Assembly (NCBI RefSeq): GCF_900636535.1
Contig: NZ_LR134289.1
Location: forward strand, 2,170,001 to 2,234,000
Direction of reading: 5' to 3'
From: Chryseobacterium gleum
GTDB lineage: Bacteria; Bacteroidota; Bacteroidia; Flavobacteriales; Weeksellaceae
Length of the DNA stretch: 64,000 nucleotides
Shown in pieces: positions 37,061-45,161 of the stretch (position 1 is its first letter; each line of letters opens with the position of its first letter). The notes beneath the pieces are model-generated. The model worked only from the letters and a program-made list of their open reading frames with translations, was not told the DNA's origin and ran no database searches. The translations under genes were made by a program, and so were the position numbers.

Positions 37061-38473
37061 CTAGTGGATAACTCTTGTTCTGTTTGGTCTCGGATCCATA
37101 CCGATTCCTTCTCTTCTTGCTGACCAGTGAAGGTAATGAAGACGAAGGAATCTCAAATCGTTCTGTTCTTTTACTTCTTTCTGATAAGCATCCTGGCGGT
37201 CTTCCGGGACTTCGTTTCCACCATAAGCATCACGCAGCGCTTTAAAATGTTTGAAGGCATAAGGCTTGCCATTTCCCATCACATAAGTTCTGAGATGGTC
37301 TTTTATTCCTATTAAAAACTGATCATTCAAAATGGAATATTTATCATCAGTCATTTTTTTTAAGGTGATAGGAAGATTTTTCTCAATGCCGTATTCAGCC
37401 ATAAAATGTAGAGGAATATAGCTGTAAGTTTTCAGCAGATAACGGGTTCCTCTCAATGATAAATAGAATCCGGGAGTAATGGTAAGCATATCTTTTTCAT
37501 ACCAACCTTCTGATACGAGTTCTGCTTTTAATGCTTCTAATTTGGAACTGGTTGTCCAGGATGTTTCCACTTCTTCCCACGTTTCCTGCCCGTTCTCATA
37601 GGCACCTCCCACGTCGCAGTGTACACCGGGAAATGTTTTTTCGGTTCCGATATGTACTCTGGTGAGATCAAAGTTTTCTCTGTGCTCATCAGTGGCGATA
37701 AAGTGAACAACAGTCTGTGCTTTTCCGATGTCATTCAGGCTTAATTCTTCAACATCGTTACTGAAATTAGGCATTGGTGACAGGTATTTTGAATAGGAAG
37801 AAACGGTATCGTAAATCCCCAGAAATCTCACTTTCAACACATCAACTTTTAATCCTGCTTCTTCGAGCTTAAGGCCAAGATGTCCCCATTTTGGAAGATC
37901 TTCTGCCTCCACACTTTTCCCGTCATCATCTGAATAAGTGGTCACTGTAGCAGCTTCATTGGAAATGGTACGTGCGGTAGCTTTATATTTTGCTTTTCCT
38001 ATTTCGTATACAAAATTACGGGCAGCGGCAGCTCCACGGCTGAATCCGAACACATCAAAGGTAAGAACTGCAATTTTATCAGCTTTTTTTTCTGCTTTAA
38101 TGGTTTTCACCTTTTTTACGATTTCCTCGCAGCCTTTTCTCACTTTTGATCTGATCCCGGTTTCCCCTGTTCCGAAAGCGTATCCCAGCGTAGCATCTCC
38201 TTCTTTATCCTGTGTACCGATACCTTCTATATAAATACCGAAGTTTTTATCATAGTTATCCCACATGCGGGCTACATTACTCCAGTCATTGTTGTAGCTT
38301 GTATTGTCTGATGATTTCCCACCATGTTTTTTATGGGCATCCGTGTTATTTTTTCTTTCGTCTGTATTGGTTTTATTGTTCAGGGTTCCGTCAAAAAAAA
38401 TCCCAATGGTAATATCCAGTACCTCCTCTTTGGATACAGTTGGTGTATAGCTTCCAAATTGATTGTTGTGCAT
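37061..38473 (-). CDS. DUF2235 alpha/beta-hydrolase, Tle1-like T6SS phospholipase effector
   Basis: A 470-residue protein of the DUF2235 family, which includes T6SS phospholipase effectors (Tle1). The start has the signature ITIGIFFDGTLNN (20-32). Ser145 in the nucleophile elbow FGFSRGAAAARNF, Asp222 in LGIYDTVSSY and His285 in GVHCDVGGAY are plausible catalytic residues. No signal peptide, as expected for a cargo delivered by the spike. Upstream (31 nt) is the DUF2931 lipoprotein, the likely immunity protein, as Tle effectors are usually neutralised by periplasmic lipoproteins. The C-terminal ~100 residues are helical. Function follows from family and context. Confidence 0.87.
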   Translation of the reverse strand: MHNNQFGSYTPTVSKEEVLDITIGIFFDGTLNNKTNTDERKNNTDAHKKHGGKSSDNTSYNNDWSNVARMWDNYDKNFGIYIEGIGTQDKEGDATLGYAFGTGETGIRSKVRKGCEEIVKKVKTIKAEKKADKIAVLTFDVFGFSRGAAAARNFVYEIGKAKYKATARTISNEAATVTTYSDDDGKSVEAEDLPKWGHLGLKLEEAGLKVDVLKVRFLGIYDTVSSYSKYLSPMPNFSNDVEELSLNDIGKAQTVVHFIATDEHRENFDLTRVHIGTEKTFPGVHCDVGGAYENGQETWEEVETSWTTSSKLEALKAELVSEGWYEKDMLTITPGFYLSLRGTRYLLKTYSYIPLHFMAEYGIEKNLPITLKKMTDDKYSILNDQFLIGIKDHLRTYVMGNGKPYAFKHFKALRDAYGGNEVPEDRQDAYQKEVKEQNDLRFLRLHYLHWSARREGIGMDPRPNRTRVIH

Positions 38474-38504
38474 AGTTCTTGTTTTTAAATTGACTGAATG
38501 AAAC

Positions 38505-39560
38505 CTATTCTTCTATCTTTCGAGATACTCTTATTTTTGCTTTAGTTACCGGAAGTTTGTCTTTTTCAGAGTCAAGGGATATCAAAACCTTTGTATTGTC
38601 TTCATTGACTTTAATGGTCAGATCAATGTTTTTGTCTTTTCCTGTTTTCTGAAACAAATCAAATATTTCTTTGTCATCAAAAGCGTCTATCCATACCGCA
38701 TACCTGTTGTTGTTTTTATCTTTCCAGTAAAAACCGCAGAATTTTGGTATAGCTCTGCTTTTGTATGTATTATCTTTTAAACTCTGATCAAAAAGATTTT
38801 CCTGTTCTCCGTTATAGCTGGTAAATCCGAAATCGATCCAGGTGGCTCCTTCCGGGAGAATTACGGAAGGTTTCCAGTTGTATCTTTCTCTGTATACATT
38901 ATAAATGTCTGCATCAGGATATCCTTCTTTTTCAATTTTCTCACGAACTTCCGGCTTGAATGTTTTGTAGGACGGGTCTTTCAGCATTCTATCCGCAAAG
39001 CCTTCTTTCAACATATATTGGGCATTATCATAGGCTTTTTCTTTGGTAATGACAGTATCATGTGCCTGGAAAGCACCTATTTCTTTCTGGTTTCCGGGAC
39101 CTTTCATCCACAACACGACTCTTCCCTTCGGAGCCAATCCTACCACAAAAGAATGGTAAGTAGTTTTCTTTTTGGTGTCCTGGTCTACAAACCCTTCATC
39201 CAAAAGTTTTCTGATCTTTTCTTTATCCAGGTCCCATTTTCCGGTATAGAATTTTTTTTCCACTAAGGAATACCATGTGAATTCCAGCTTATGAGGAGCA
39301 TTCATTCTTTCGGTGGTTACGTTCATGGTACCTCCCTCTTTTCCCCAGCCGGTATTCTGTGTTCCCCAGATGGCATCAAAGGGGTAAGTGAAATCATCGG
39401 CAATAATCGCTCCTTCATATACTTCCATGGGATATTCCTGCGGAGCAGAAACAGTTCCCAGCCATGTGTATTTTTCTTCCATTTTTTTATTCTGACAATT
39501 CGTTAATGAGAAACAGCATATAATAAAAAGAATGAGTATGTTATATTTACTTATGGCCAT
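38505..39560 (-). CDS. DUF2931-type lipoprotein, candidate immunity protein
   Basis: A 351-residue lipoprotein (signal CCFSLTNC, Cys22). The family-like features are the aromatic start KYTWLGTVSAPQEYPMEVYEG, the HKLEFTWYSLVEKKFYTGKW segment, RVVLWMKGPG, and a late IDFGFTSYNG. DUF2931 is a Bacteroidota lipoprotein family of unknown function repeatedly found in T6SS spike operons. It overlaps the 56-residue gene by 14 nt and is followed 31 nt later by the DUF2235 hydrolase. I infer that it protects the producer from that hydrolase in the periplasm. Confidence 0.78.
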   Translation of the reverse strand: MAISKYNILILFIICCFSLTNCQNKKMEEKYTWLGTVSAPQEYPMEVYEGAIIADDFTYPFDAIWGTQNTGWGKEGGTMNVTTERMNAPHKLEFTWYSLVEKKFYTGKWDLDKEKIRKLLDEGFVDQDTKKKTTYHSFVVGLAPKGRVVLWMKGPGNQKEIGAFQAHDTVITKEKAYDNAQYMLKEGFADRMLKDPSYKTFKPEVREKIEKEGYPDADIYNVYRERYNWKPSVILPEGATWIDFGFTSYNGEQENLFDQSLKDNTYKSRAIPKFCGFYWKDKNNNRYAVWIDAFDDKEIFDLFQKTGKDKNIDLTIKVNEDNTKVLISLDSEKDKLPVTKAKIRVSRKIEE

Positions 39561-39717
39561 GGGACATAATCTTCTTGTTACTTGCTAAAACCAGATTCTC
39601 CTTTTGTGCCTCCACATTGATTTTCTTTGCTATTTTTTCAACCTTTTTTCCAACGCTCAGATGATAAGAATCTTTTACTGTGATGCGCAGGTTGGTTGCT
39701 GTTTTGATGATTGCCAT
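39547..39717 (-). CDS. 56-residue beta-rich protein directly after vgrG, possible detached VgrG tail
   Basis: Start at the ATG at 39717, one base after the vgrG stop (39721-39719); a longer frame to 39744 would overlap vgrG. The 56 residues alternate hydrophobic and polar (ITVKDSYHLSVGKKVEKI) then KENLVLASNKKIMSHGHK: similar in rhythm to the short-strand needle repeats of the VgrG C-terminus. The C-terminal His/Gly/Lys tail overlaps the start of the DUF2931 gene by 14 nt, so three genes are translationally chained. I do not recognise a family; a needle extension or linker is possible. Confidence 0.6.
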   Translation of the reverse strand: MAIIKTATNLRITVKDSYHLSVGKKVEKIAKKINVEAQKENLVLASNKKIMSHGHK

Positions 39718-39718
39718 A

Positions 39719-41650
39719 TCAGAAAAGTTTTGATTTTTCAGCACTGTTGAATTCCACGATTTTTCCGCTTTGCATGGTCATATTTTCCAGCTCGCTGAAC
39801 ATGGAAATTTCCCCTGCTATTTCATTGGAAGTCTCAGATTGTCTCTTGAATTCTTTTTCAATCATTTCAGTTCTGGTATCGGAAGTTTCTGTAATATCTC
39901 CCGAAGCCGTAAGTTTCATATCTTTTCCTGCGATGGAAACAATGTTGTCATTCGCGGTACTGGTAATGCTTGCGCCTGCTCCTATAGAAATTTCTTTTCC
40001 TGCTGTAATATTGATATTATCACCTGCATTTAAAGTAAAATTCTTAGGTGCTTTCATGCTGATATTGCCTTGTCCGTCCATATAATAGGTATTTCCGCTC
40101 GGATCCAGAATCGTTACGCTTCCTTCTTCATCATTCATCAGAATTCTGATCCCGCTTCTGGTTTGAATGGATTTCAAATGATTATTAACACCTCCTCCCA
40201 AGGCAACTCCTCCATGGAACATTCCTCCCATAACGAAAGGTCTGTCCGGATGGCTGTGTACAAAATTAACCATTACCTGATCTCCTACTTCGGGGATAGC
40301 GACATAGCCACGGTTTTGGGTAATCTGATCTGTTCCTCCCGCATCAGGGCTCATCATACGGATAAAATGAGTGGTATCATTGGTCTGCCAGTCAAATCGT
40401 ACCTGTATTCTTCCCTGTCCTTCCGGATCTGTATTGGAAATAACAGTTGCAGTTTGTGGCTCAGCTTTGGGAATAGTAAATTCCGGCTTTGGAAGAAATC
40501 CTGTATCTGCTGCAATTCCCACAAAACTTCCTTTGTAATGACCTATCGTGTCAATCTCGTGCTCTGATTCTGTAATCATGATCCTCGTGAAATAAGAGGT
40601 TTCATTAGAATCCTGTTTACGCATCTGCACATCTGCTACGCAACCGGGGTGAAGAAACGGAACGGTTGTGTTTCCTGAAACGGAAAAAACATTTACCGCC
40701 TCACTTCCTGAAGCGCTTTTCTGAGAGTACTCAACGTCAAGATGTGTGGTTGCTTTAATAGGAGCCACTTGCAAAGCCGGCGTTTTATAGATAGTTTCGT
40801 TATGGCTGTATGCTGTTTTTGCAAGATCACTTACATGTTTGATGGGCGTTGATCCTGAAGTCAGCTTTTCGTTTTTATTGCTGTTATACCCATAGAATTG
40901 CGGTTTGGTGTGTACAGCTTTCAGCTCAACTTTAATATCATTGGCGCTGCTTCCATACGTAAGGGTAATAGGTTTATTCTGAGCCGGCAACTTTCCGAAA
41001 TGTAAAACTTCTCCGTCATAGTAGAACTGTTCACCATACGCTTCAGCCATTCTCGCCAGATAGTTATAGTGAGTTTCATCATACTGGCTGCTGTAGATGA
41101 TCTGAGAAAAGTTATTGGCATCAACCCTGATATCAAAACGGCTTTTATCAATCCCCTGTTTGATTACTTCGTCTGCAATAATTCCGATATTAACAGGCCG
41201 TGAACCTCCAAAGCTCTGAATATGAGGAGCACCATCAAGCAGAATGGTAGGACTGTATCCTGTAAGCACAATATTTCCCAGGCTCATTTTTTCCTGGCTG
41301 AATCCTACTCCGGTAATCACCCCTACAAAAGTTCTTTCAGGGCTGTTATCTATATCTTTATAGGAAATAACCGCTGTAAGTCTTTTTCCAAGAAATTTAT
41401 TGGCTTCTTCCAATGAGTGGGTCTGTCTGTCTCCCAGGGTATCATGCGCCAGTGTCAGTGTGAATTCATGGTGTCTTCTTGTACTTTGTTTAAGCTTGAA
41501 ATGTTTATAGTACTTGATAATTTTCCCTTCTATAACAAGGGAAAGTTTTACCAAACGATTGATACCTGTATGATGGTTTTCGGAAATACCATCTGCATTC
41601 TGCGTCGGACGAAAAGACGCCGCTTGTGAGTTTCCAGGTGTATTTGACAT
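39719..41650 (-). CDS. VgrG (TssI) spike protein of subtype iii T6SS
   Basis: A 643-residue VgrG. Residues 30-400 are the Gp27-like base (FKLKQSTRRHHEFTLTLAHD; RPVNIGIIADEVIKQG); 400-480 the Gp5-like OB fold (NTDPEGQGRIQVRFDW, then YVAIPEVGDQVMVNFVHSHP and FVMGGMFHGG); 500-590 the triple-helical needle of short repeats (GDNINITAGKEISIGAGA), followed by a ~50-residue charged helical tail. No enzymatic C-terminal extension, so effectors must be separate, and the downstream operon offers several. It lies 149 nt after tssD behind that gene's terminator, so it has its own promoter. Confidence 0.93.
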   Translation of the reverse strand: MSNTPGNSQAASFRPTQNADGISENHHTGINRLVKLSLVIEGKIIKYYKHFKLKQSTRRHHEFTLTLAHDTLGDRQTHSLEEANKFLGKRLTAVISYKDIDNSPERTFVGVITGVGFSQEKMSLGNIVLTGYSPTILLDGAPHIQSFGGSRPVNIGIIADEVIKQGIDKSRFDIRVDANNFSQIIYSSQYDETHYNYLARMAEAYGEQFYYDGEVLHFGKLPAQNKPITLTYGSSANDIKVELKAVHTKPQFYGYNSNKNEKLTSGSTPIKHVSDLAKTAYSHNETIYKTPALQVAPIKATTHLDVEYSQKSASGSEAVNVFSVSGNTTVPFLHPGCVADVQMRKQDSNETSYFTRIMITESEHEIDTIGHYKGSFVGIAADTGFLPKPEFTIPKAEPQTATVISNTDPEGQGRIQVRFDWQTNDTTHFIRMMSPDAGGTDQITQNRGYVAIPEVGDQVMVNFVHSHPDRPFVMGGMFHGGVALGGGVNNHLKSIQTRSGIRILMNDEEGSVTILDPSGNTYYMDGQGNISMKAPKNFTLNAGDNINITAGKEISIGAGASITSTANDNIVSIAGKDMKLTASGDITETSDTRTEMIEKEFKRQSETSNEIAGEISMFSELENMTMQSGKIVEFNSAEKSKLF

Positions 41651-41745
41651 ATTTTTTTAGTGATTTGATTAATTTTCTAAACGATTATCCGGCAGAACGG
41701 GAGTTTAAAAATATAAACAAAAATCCCGCAGAATATAGTCTAAGG

Positions 41746-41780
41746 TAAAAAAAGACCGTCTTATTAGGGACAGTCTTTTA
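41746..41780 (-). terminator. Terminator of tssD
   Basis: Minus strand hairpin AAAAGACTGTC...GACGGTCTTTT with a T7 run, about 25 nt after the tssD stop. It separates tssD expression from the vgrG operon. Confidence 0.78.
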
Positions 41781-41799
41781 TTTACGGCTCATGAAAGAC

Positions 41800-42204
41800 T
41801 TAGCTCATTGGCCAAAGCCCATCATAAGATGAATTTCCATAGGTGATACTTTCAGCACTTACTACAAAGCTGATCAGCATATTGTTGCTGTCAATAGCAT
41901 CAAAATCTACTTCATGCTGAATAACATATCCGTTTTCCCATTTCAAAGAGATCAATGTTCCTTCTTCGTGAGATTTGTTAAAGTTGATTTCTCCGCTTGT
42001 AGGTTTATATTTGCTGTTTAATAAACTTTCTAAAACATCAGATTTCTCTGTTGCTTCAATTGTTACTTTGATCAATGCGTTTGACGGGTCAGATGCCACA
42101 CGTCCTGAAACGTCTGTAGATCTTGATACGCTATAGTTAAGCTTTAATAACTTCTGACCTTCACCTCCATTGAATTTTAAGATTCCTCTTGAATTTCCTG
42201 CCAT
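41800..42204 (-). CDS. tssD: Type VI secretion tube protein TssD (Hcp), subtype iii
   Basis: A 134-residue Hcp-fold protein, forming the hexameric rings of the T6SS inner tube. Visible: a beta-barrel pattern starting NSRGILKFNGGEGQKLLKLNY, then GRVASDPSNALIKVTIEAT, a single helix EKSDVLESLLNSKY and the C-terminal strands HEVDFDAIDSNNMLISFVVSAESI. The length and YGNSSYDGLW end match Bacteroidota TssD. A TATCTTTG -7 element at 42257-42264 would give a leader of about 48 nt. Its own terminator and high codon regularity suggest strong separate expression. Confidence 0.92.
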   Translation of the reverse strand: MAGNSRGILKFNGGEGQKLLKLNYSVSRSTDVSGRVASDPSNALIKVTIEATEKSDVLESLLNSKYKPTSGEINFNKSHEEGTLISLKWENGYVIQHEVDFDAIDSNNMLISFVVSAESITYGNSSYDGLWPMS

Positions 42205-42256
42205 ATTCTTAAATTTTAATCATTAACGACTGATCCCTGATATAGGATTTATGTAA

Positions 42257-42264
42257 CAAAGATA
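42257..42264 (-). promoter_or_regulatory. Candidate -7 element (TATCTTTG) of tssD
   Basis: Minus-strand TAnnTTTG match 53 nt before the tssD start codon; no TTG at the expected -33 position. Confidence 0.45.
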
Positions 42265-42493
42265 GACTTCATGTTCTAATTTAAAAAGTTTTTGAGGCAC
42301 TGATTCATAAATTGTAGTAGTTCTACGACATTTCTAAAATTCAGCACAATAAAACAAAGCAAGAATTTTAATCTAATGAATTTTATTTTTTGTTGAAATT
42401 TTTCTAAATAATTCGCTTTAAATCAAAATACAAAATAAGACACGTTCTACATTATCCGTTTAAAATCAAACACTTACATTATTTTTTTTTAAA

Positions 42494-42772
42494 TTAATAA
42501 TGTTTATATAGGTAGCCAATGATCATAATAATAAGATTAACTCCTACCAAAATCATTAAAATATTACTGTATTTTCTTTTTTTATCGATGAAACTCAAAC
42601 CCAGCGTAAGAAAAAACAACAATAAGGTATATACAGCAGGATACATTTGAAAAGCTTCAGCGAATTTCCCTTCAAATACCAATACGATTGCTCTCTGTGC
42701 ACCGCATCCCAGGCATTCTACTCCCAGGAATTTTTTACTGGGACAGGTAAACATGAAATCGTCAATATCCAT
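42494..42772 (-). CDS. DUF2752 small membrane protein
   Basis: A 92-residue protein. N-terminal MFTCPSKKFLGVECLGCGAQRA is the DUF2752 signature (CP...G..C.GCG..RA), followed by two membrane helices (about 41-60 and 70-87). Function of the family is unknown; Cys residues at 10, 20 and 23 may bind a metal. It starts 28 nt after the flavin oxidoreductase gene on the same strand and is probably cotranscribed. The 289-nt spacer after it, towards tssD, is AT-rich with no gene. Confidence 0.82.
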   Translation of the reverse strand: MDIDDFMFTCPSKKFLGVECLGCGAQRAIVLVFEGKFAEAFQMYPAVYTLLLFFLTLGLSFIDKKRKYSNILMILVGVNLIIMIIGYLYKHY

Positions 42773-42800
42773 TGCTGTTGCTTTGAAAGTTATCCGGGAA

Positions 42801-43853
42801 CTAAGAAGAGATTTTGGCTCTGGTATACTGATGAGGGAAGAAACAGTCTTCCTTCATTTCAAAAGATCCCTGAACAGCAATATAAGGATTCCTCAGAATT
42901 TCTCTTGCCACAAAGATCAGATCAGCATCTCCTTTCTTAAGGATTTCTTCTGCCTGTTCTATTCTGGTAATTAAACCTACTGCTCCGGTGTTCACTCCTG
43001 CTTCATTTCTCACCTGTGATGAAAAAGGAACCTGATAGCCGTCAAAAACAGGAATTTTTGCCCCATGGATATTTCCGCCGCTGGATACATCAATAAGGTC
43101 TACAGCGTGTTCTTTTAAAATTTTTGCCAGCTCCACACTGCTCTGGATATCCCAGCCGTTTTCAGCATATTCTGTTCCTGAAATTCTTACAAACAGGGCT
43201 GTATTTTCATTTAATTCTTCATTAACAGCATCTACAATTTCAATCAAAAACCGAATCCTGTTCTCAAAAGTTCCTCCGTATTCATCTGTTCTGATATTGG
43301 AAAGCGGCGATAAAAACTGATGGATCAAATATCCATGTGCCCCATGAATTTCAATAATATCAAAACCGGCTTTTACAGCTCTTCTTGCTGCTTTTTTAAA
43401 ATGCTGAACCTGCTCTTTGATCTCATCTTTAGTGAGCGCATGCGGAATTCTTTCGGTCGGGTGATAAGGAATAGGACTTGGCGCAACGGTTTCCCAGCCT
43501 TCTTCTATGGAAATCTGTATGTTATTCCATGTTGAACCTTTTCTTCCGGCATGAGCCAGCTGTATTCCTATTTTACTATCTGAATTTTTGTGAACAAATT
43601 CTACGATTCTCTGCAGCTTTTCTGCCTGTTCATCATTCCAGATACCCATGCAGTGATTGGTAATTCTACCTTTGGGCTCCACTCCTGTTGCTTCTACAAT
43701 CAGCAGACCTGTACCGCCCTGTGACCTGCTTCCATAATGTACAAAATGGAAGTCATTAGCCTCTCCGTTTTCACATGAATACATACACATAGGTGACATT
43801 ACCCATCTGTTTTTCAACTCAACATTTCTGAATTTTATTGGTGTATATAACAT
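42801..43853 (-). CDS. Old yellow enzyme family NADPH dehydrogenase (YqjM-like)
   Basis: A 350-residue FMN-dependent ene-reductase. N-terminal MSPMCMYSCENG holds the Cys23/Tyr25 pair that tunes the flavin in YqjM-type (thermophilic-like) OYEs; HAGRKGS and EIHGAHGYLIHQFLSP (His pair for substrate binding) and ISGTEYAENGWD follow; the phosphate-binding C-terminal part reads VGLITRIEQAEEIL...VAREILRNPY. It reduces activated C=C bonds of enals/enones, often as a detoxifying enzyme. Divergent from the cytidine deaminase gene (101-nt shared spacer). Confidence 0.93.
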   Translation of the reverse strand: MLYTPIKFRNVELKNRWVMSPMCMYSCENGEANDFHFVHYGSRSQGGTGLLIVEATGVEPKGRITNHCMGIWNDEQAEKLQRIVEFVHKNSDSKIGIQLAHAGRKGSTWNNIQISIEEGWETVAPSPIPYHPTERIPHALTKDEIKEQVQHFKKAARRAVKAGFDIIEIHGAHGYLIHQFLSPLSNIRTDEYGGTFENRIRFLIEIVDAVNEELNENTALFVRISGTEYAENGWDIQSSVELAKILKEHAVDLIDVSSGGNIHGAKIPVFDGYQVPFSSQVRNEAGVNTGAVGLITRIEQAEEILKKGDADLIFVAREILRNPYIAVQGSFEMKEDCFFPHQYTRAKISS

Positions 43854-43954
43854 TTTTTAATATTAAAAAAATTGAACTTTTTACGGGAAGAATAAAATAT
43901 TGCCCACTTCATTAAAAAGAACTAATTTTACCCCCCTTTTTTAGTTGACAATAT

Positions 43955-44437
43955 ATGAAAAAAGACATAGAGATCAGTTACGAATATTTTAAAAATAGCA
44001 GTGAACTGAGTGATATAGAAAATAAATTATTTGAAAGAGCCAAGGAAGCCCGTGAAAATGCTTACGCACCTTACTCCCAGTTTCTGGTAGGATGCTCCGT
44101 ATTACTGGAAAACGGAGAAATCTACTCTGGAAACAACCAGGAAAATGCAGCTTATCCTTCCGGACTTTGCGCAGAAAGAACCACTCTATTCTGGGTAGCT
44201 GCCAACTTTCCGAATGTGAAAATAAAAAAGATTTTTGTAGTGGGAGGTCCGAAAGAATTTCATGAAAAAAATCCTCCTATTCCTCCGTGTGGAGCATGCC
44301 GCCAGAGTTTAATTGAGTACGAAACGAAGCAGAATGAAAATATCGACCTTTATTTTTCAAGCATGAATGAAGAGGTTGTAAAAGTGCATGCAGTGAAAGA
44401 TCTGCTTCCTTTTTATTTTGATTCTACTTTTTTATAA
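43955..44437 (+). CDS. cdd: Cytidine deaminase
   Basis: A 160-residue enzyme of the homotetrameric CDA type, deaminating cytidine/deoxycytidine for pyrimidine salvage. Zinc site: Cys72 and catalytic Glu74 in GLCAERTTLF, and Cys112/Cys115 in PPCGACRQSL. NAYAPYSQFLVGCSVL is the typical first motif. Slightly longer than the 132-residue B. subtilis enzyme because of the N-terminal helix. The preceding promoter region is shared with the OYE gene. Confidence 0.95.
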   Translation: MKKDIEISYEYFKNSSELSDIENKLFERAKEARENAYAPYSQFLVGCSVLLENGEIYSGNNQENAAYPSGLCAERTTLFWVAANFPNVKIKKIFVVGGPKEFHEKNPPIPPCGACRQSLIEYETKQNENIDLYFSSMNEEVVKVHAVKDLLPFYFDSTFL

Positions 44438-44545
44438 CCAGGTGAAACCTGATTTTCAGCTCCCTGCCCAGGTTTGAAACTCTGACAGGCTGTGAAGCAA
44501 AAGTTCACATCGGCTAGTCCTGAATAAACGTGACAGTTAAATAAA

Positions 44546-44586
44546 ATAAGAAACCTAACAGGTTTTGAAAACCTGTTAGGTTTGTA
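44546..44586. repeat. Long palindrome AACCTAACAGGTTTT/AAAACCTGTTAGGTT
   Basis: A perfect 15-bp inverted repeat with a single-base centre, in the 230-nt spacer between cdd and the barstar gene. It can end the cdd transcript (T-poor on the plus side) but its perfection and wide occurrence in Bacteroidota suggest a dispersed palindromic element. Confidence 0.6.
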
Positions 44587-44626
44587 TGTCAAAGAATAAA
44601 ATACTATAGAATAAGAATCAATATAA

Positions 44627-44661
44627 AAAAGGCTGTCTCCTGTATTGGAACAGCCTTTCTT
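44627..44661 (-). terminator. Terminator of the barstar gene
   Basis: Minus strand AAAGGCTGT, 13-nt loop, ACAGCCTTT followed by a T run, 10 nt after the stop at 44668. Confidence 0.8.
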
Positions 44662-44667
44662 ACTTTA

Positions 44668-44976
44668 TTATTCTTCAGATTTTACATCATCATCTTCGTC
44701 TTCGTATTGCTCCAGATAATAACTGAAACTAAAATCTTCCACTTCTTCTTCCGCATCTTCCAGAGTAGTCAGAAGGTCTTCAAAAATCTCAAGCTGATCT
44801 ACAGTCATGTTGACGAATTCTAAATGGAGTGGCATTTCCAGACTCCCGGTGATGGTATCAAAAAGGGCATCAAGATTATCCCCAAAATGCTCAGGAAGCT
44901 GAATTTTTTCCTTGAGCTGGGTGTAAAAATCTTCATAATCACCTATGTCTGTAAAATCTATATATACTGTCTTCAT
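44668..44976 (-). CDS. Barstar-family ribonuclease inhibitor
   Basis: A 102-residue protein with the barstar fold: first strand VYIDFTDI, helix 1 DYEDFYTQLKEKIQLPEHFGDNLDALFDTI, in which the Tyr/Asn-Leu-Asp-Ala patch corresponds to barstar's barnase-binding face (…FGxNLDALxD…), and a late acidic helix. The last 15 residues are almost all Glu/Asp. Barstar blocks barnase by covering its active site. It follows the barnase-like gene by 185 nt on the same strand, a classic toxin-inhibitor order though with larger spacing than usual. Confidence 0.88.
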   Translation of the reverse strand: MKTVYIDFTDIGDYEDFYTQLKEKIQLPEHFGDNLDALFDTITGSLEMPLHLEFVNMTVDQLEIFEDLLTTLEDAEEEVEDFSFSYYLEQYEDEDDDVKSEE

Positions 44977-45111
44977 ATTGAACTAAAATTTCCAATTTTT
45001 ATTGATTAAAAAAGTGTTGCATTTTTTTGCAGAATTTTTCGGAACTGCACGTACAATACTTTATTTTTCAAAATTACGACTTATCACCCCTTAAATACAA
45101 ATTATGCACTA

Positions 45112-45150
45112 ATCATTGCGAGAAGCTTAGCACGAAGCAATGACCTGATG
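45112..45150. repeat. Small dispersed inverted repeat (CATTGCGAG...GCAATGA)
   Basis: ATCATTGCGAGAAGC near 45112 and ACGAAGCAATGACC up to 45145 form a hairpin resembling the CATTGCGAG...AAGCAATG elements common in Bacteroidota. It sits between the barnase and barstar genes. Confidence 0.5.
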
Positions 45151-45161
45151 CTATTTACGCA

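Noticed and set aside
40070..40567. 165-codon plus-strand frame opposite vgrG
   Set aside because: Antisense to the OB fold and needle of VgrG, no own features.
29772..42204. Prophage remnant
   Set aside because: Hcp- and VgrG-like proteins resemble phage tail parts, but there are no capsid, terminase, integrase or lysis genes, and DUF4280/TssD types are those of T6SS subtype iii.
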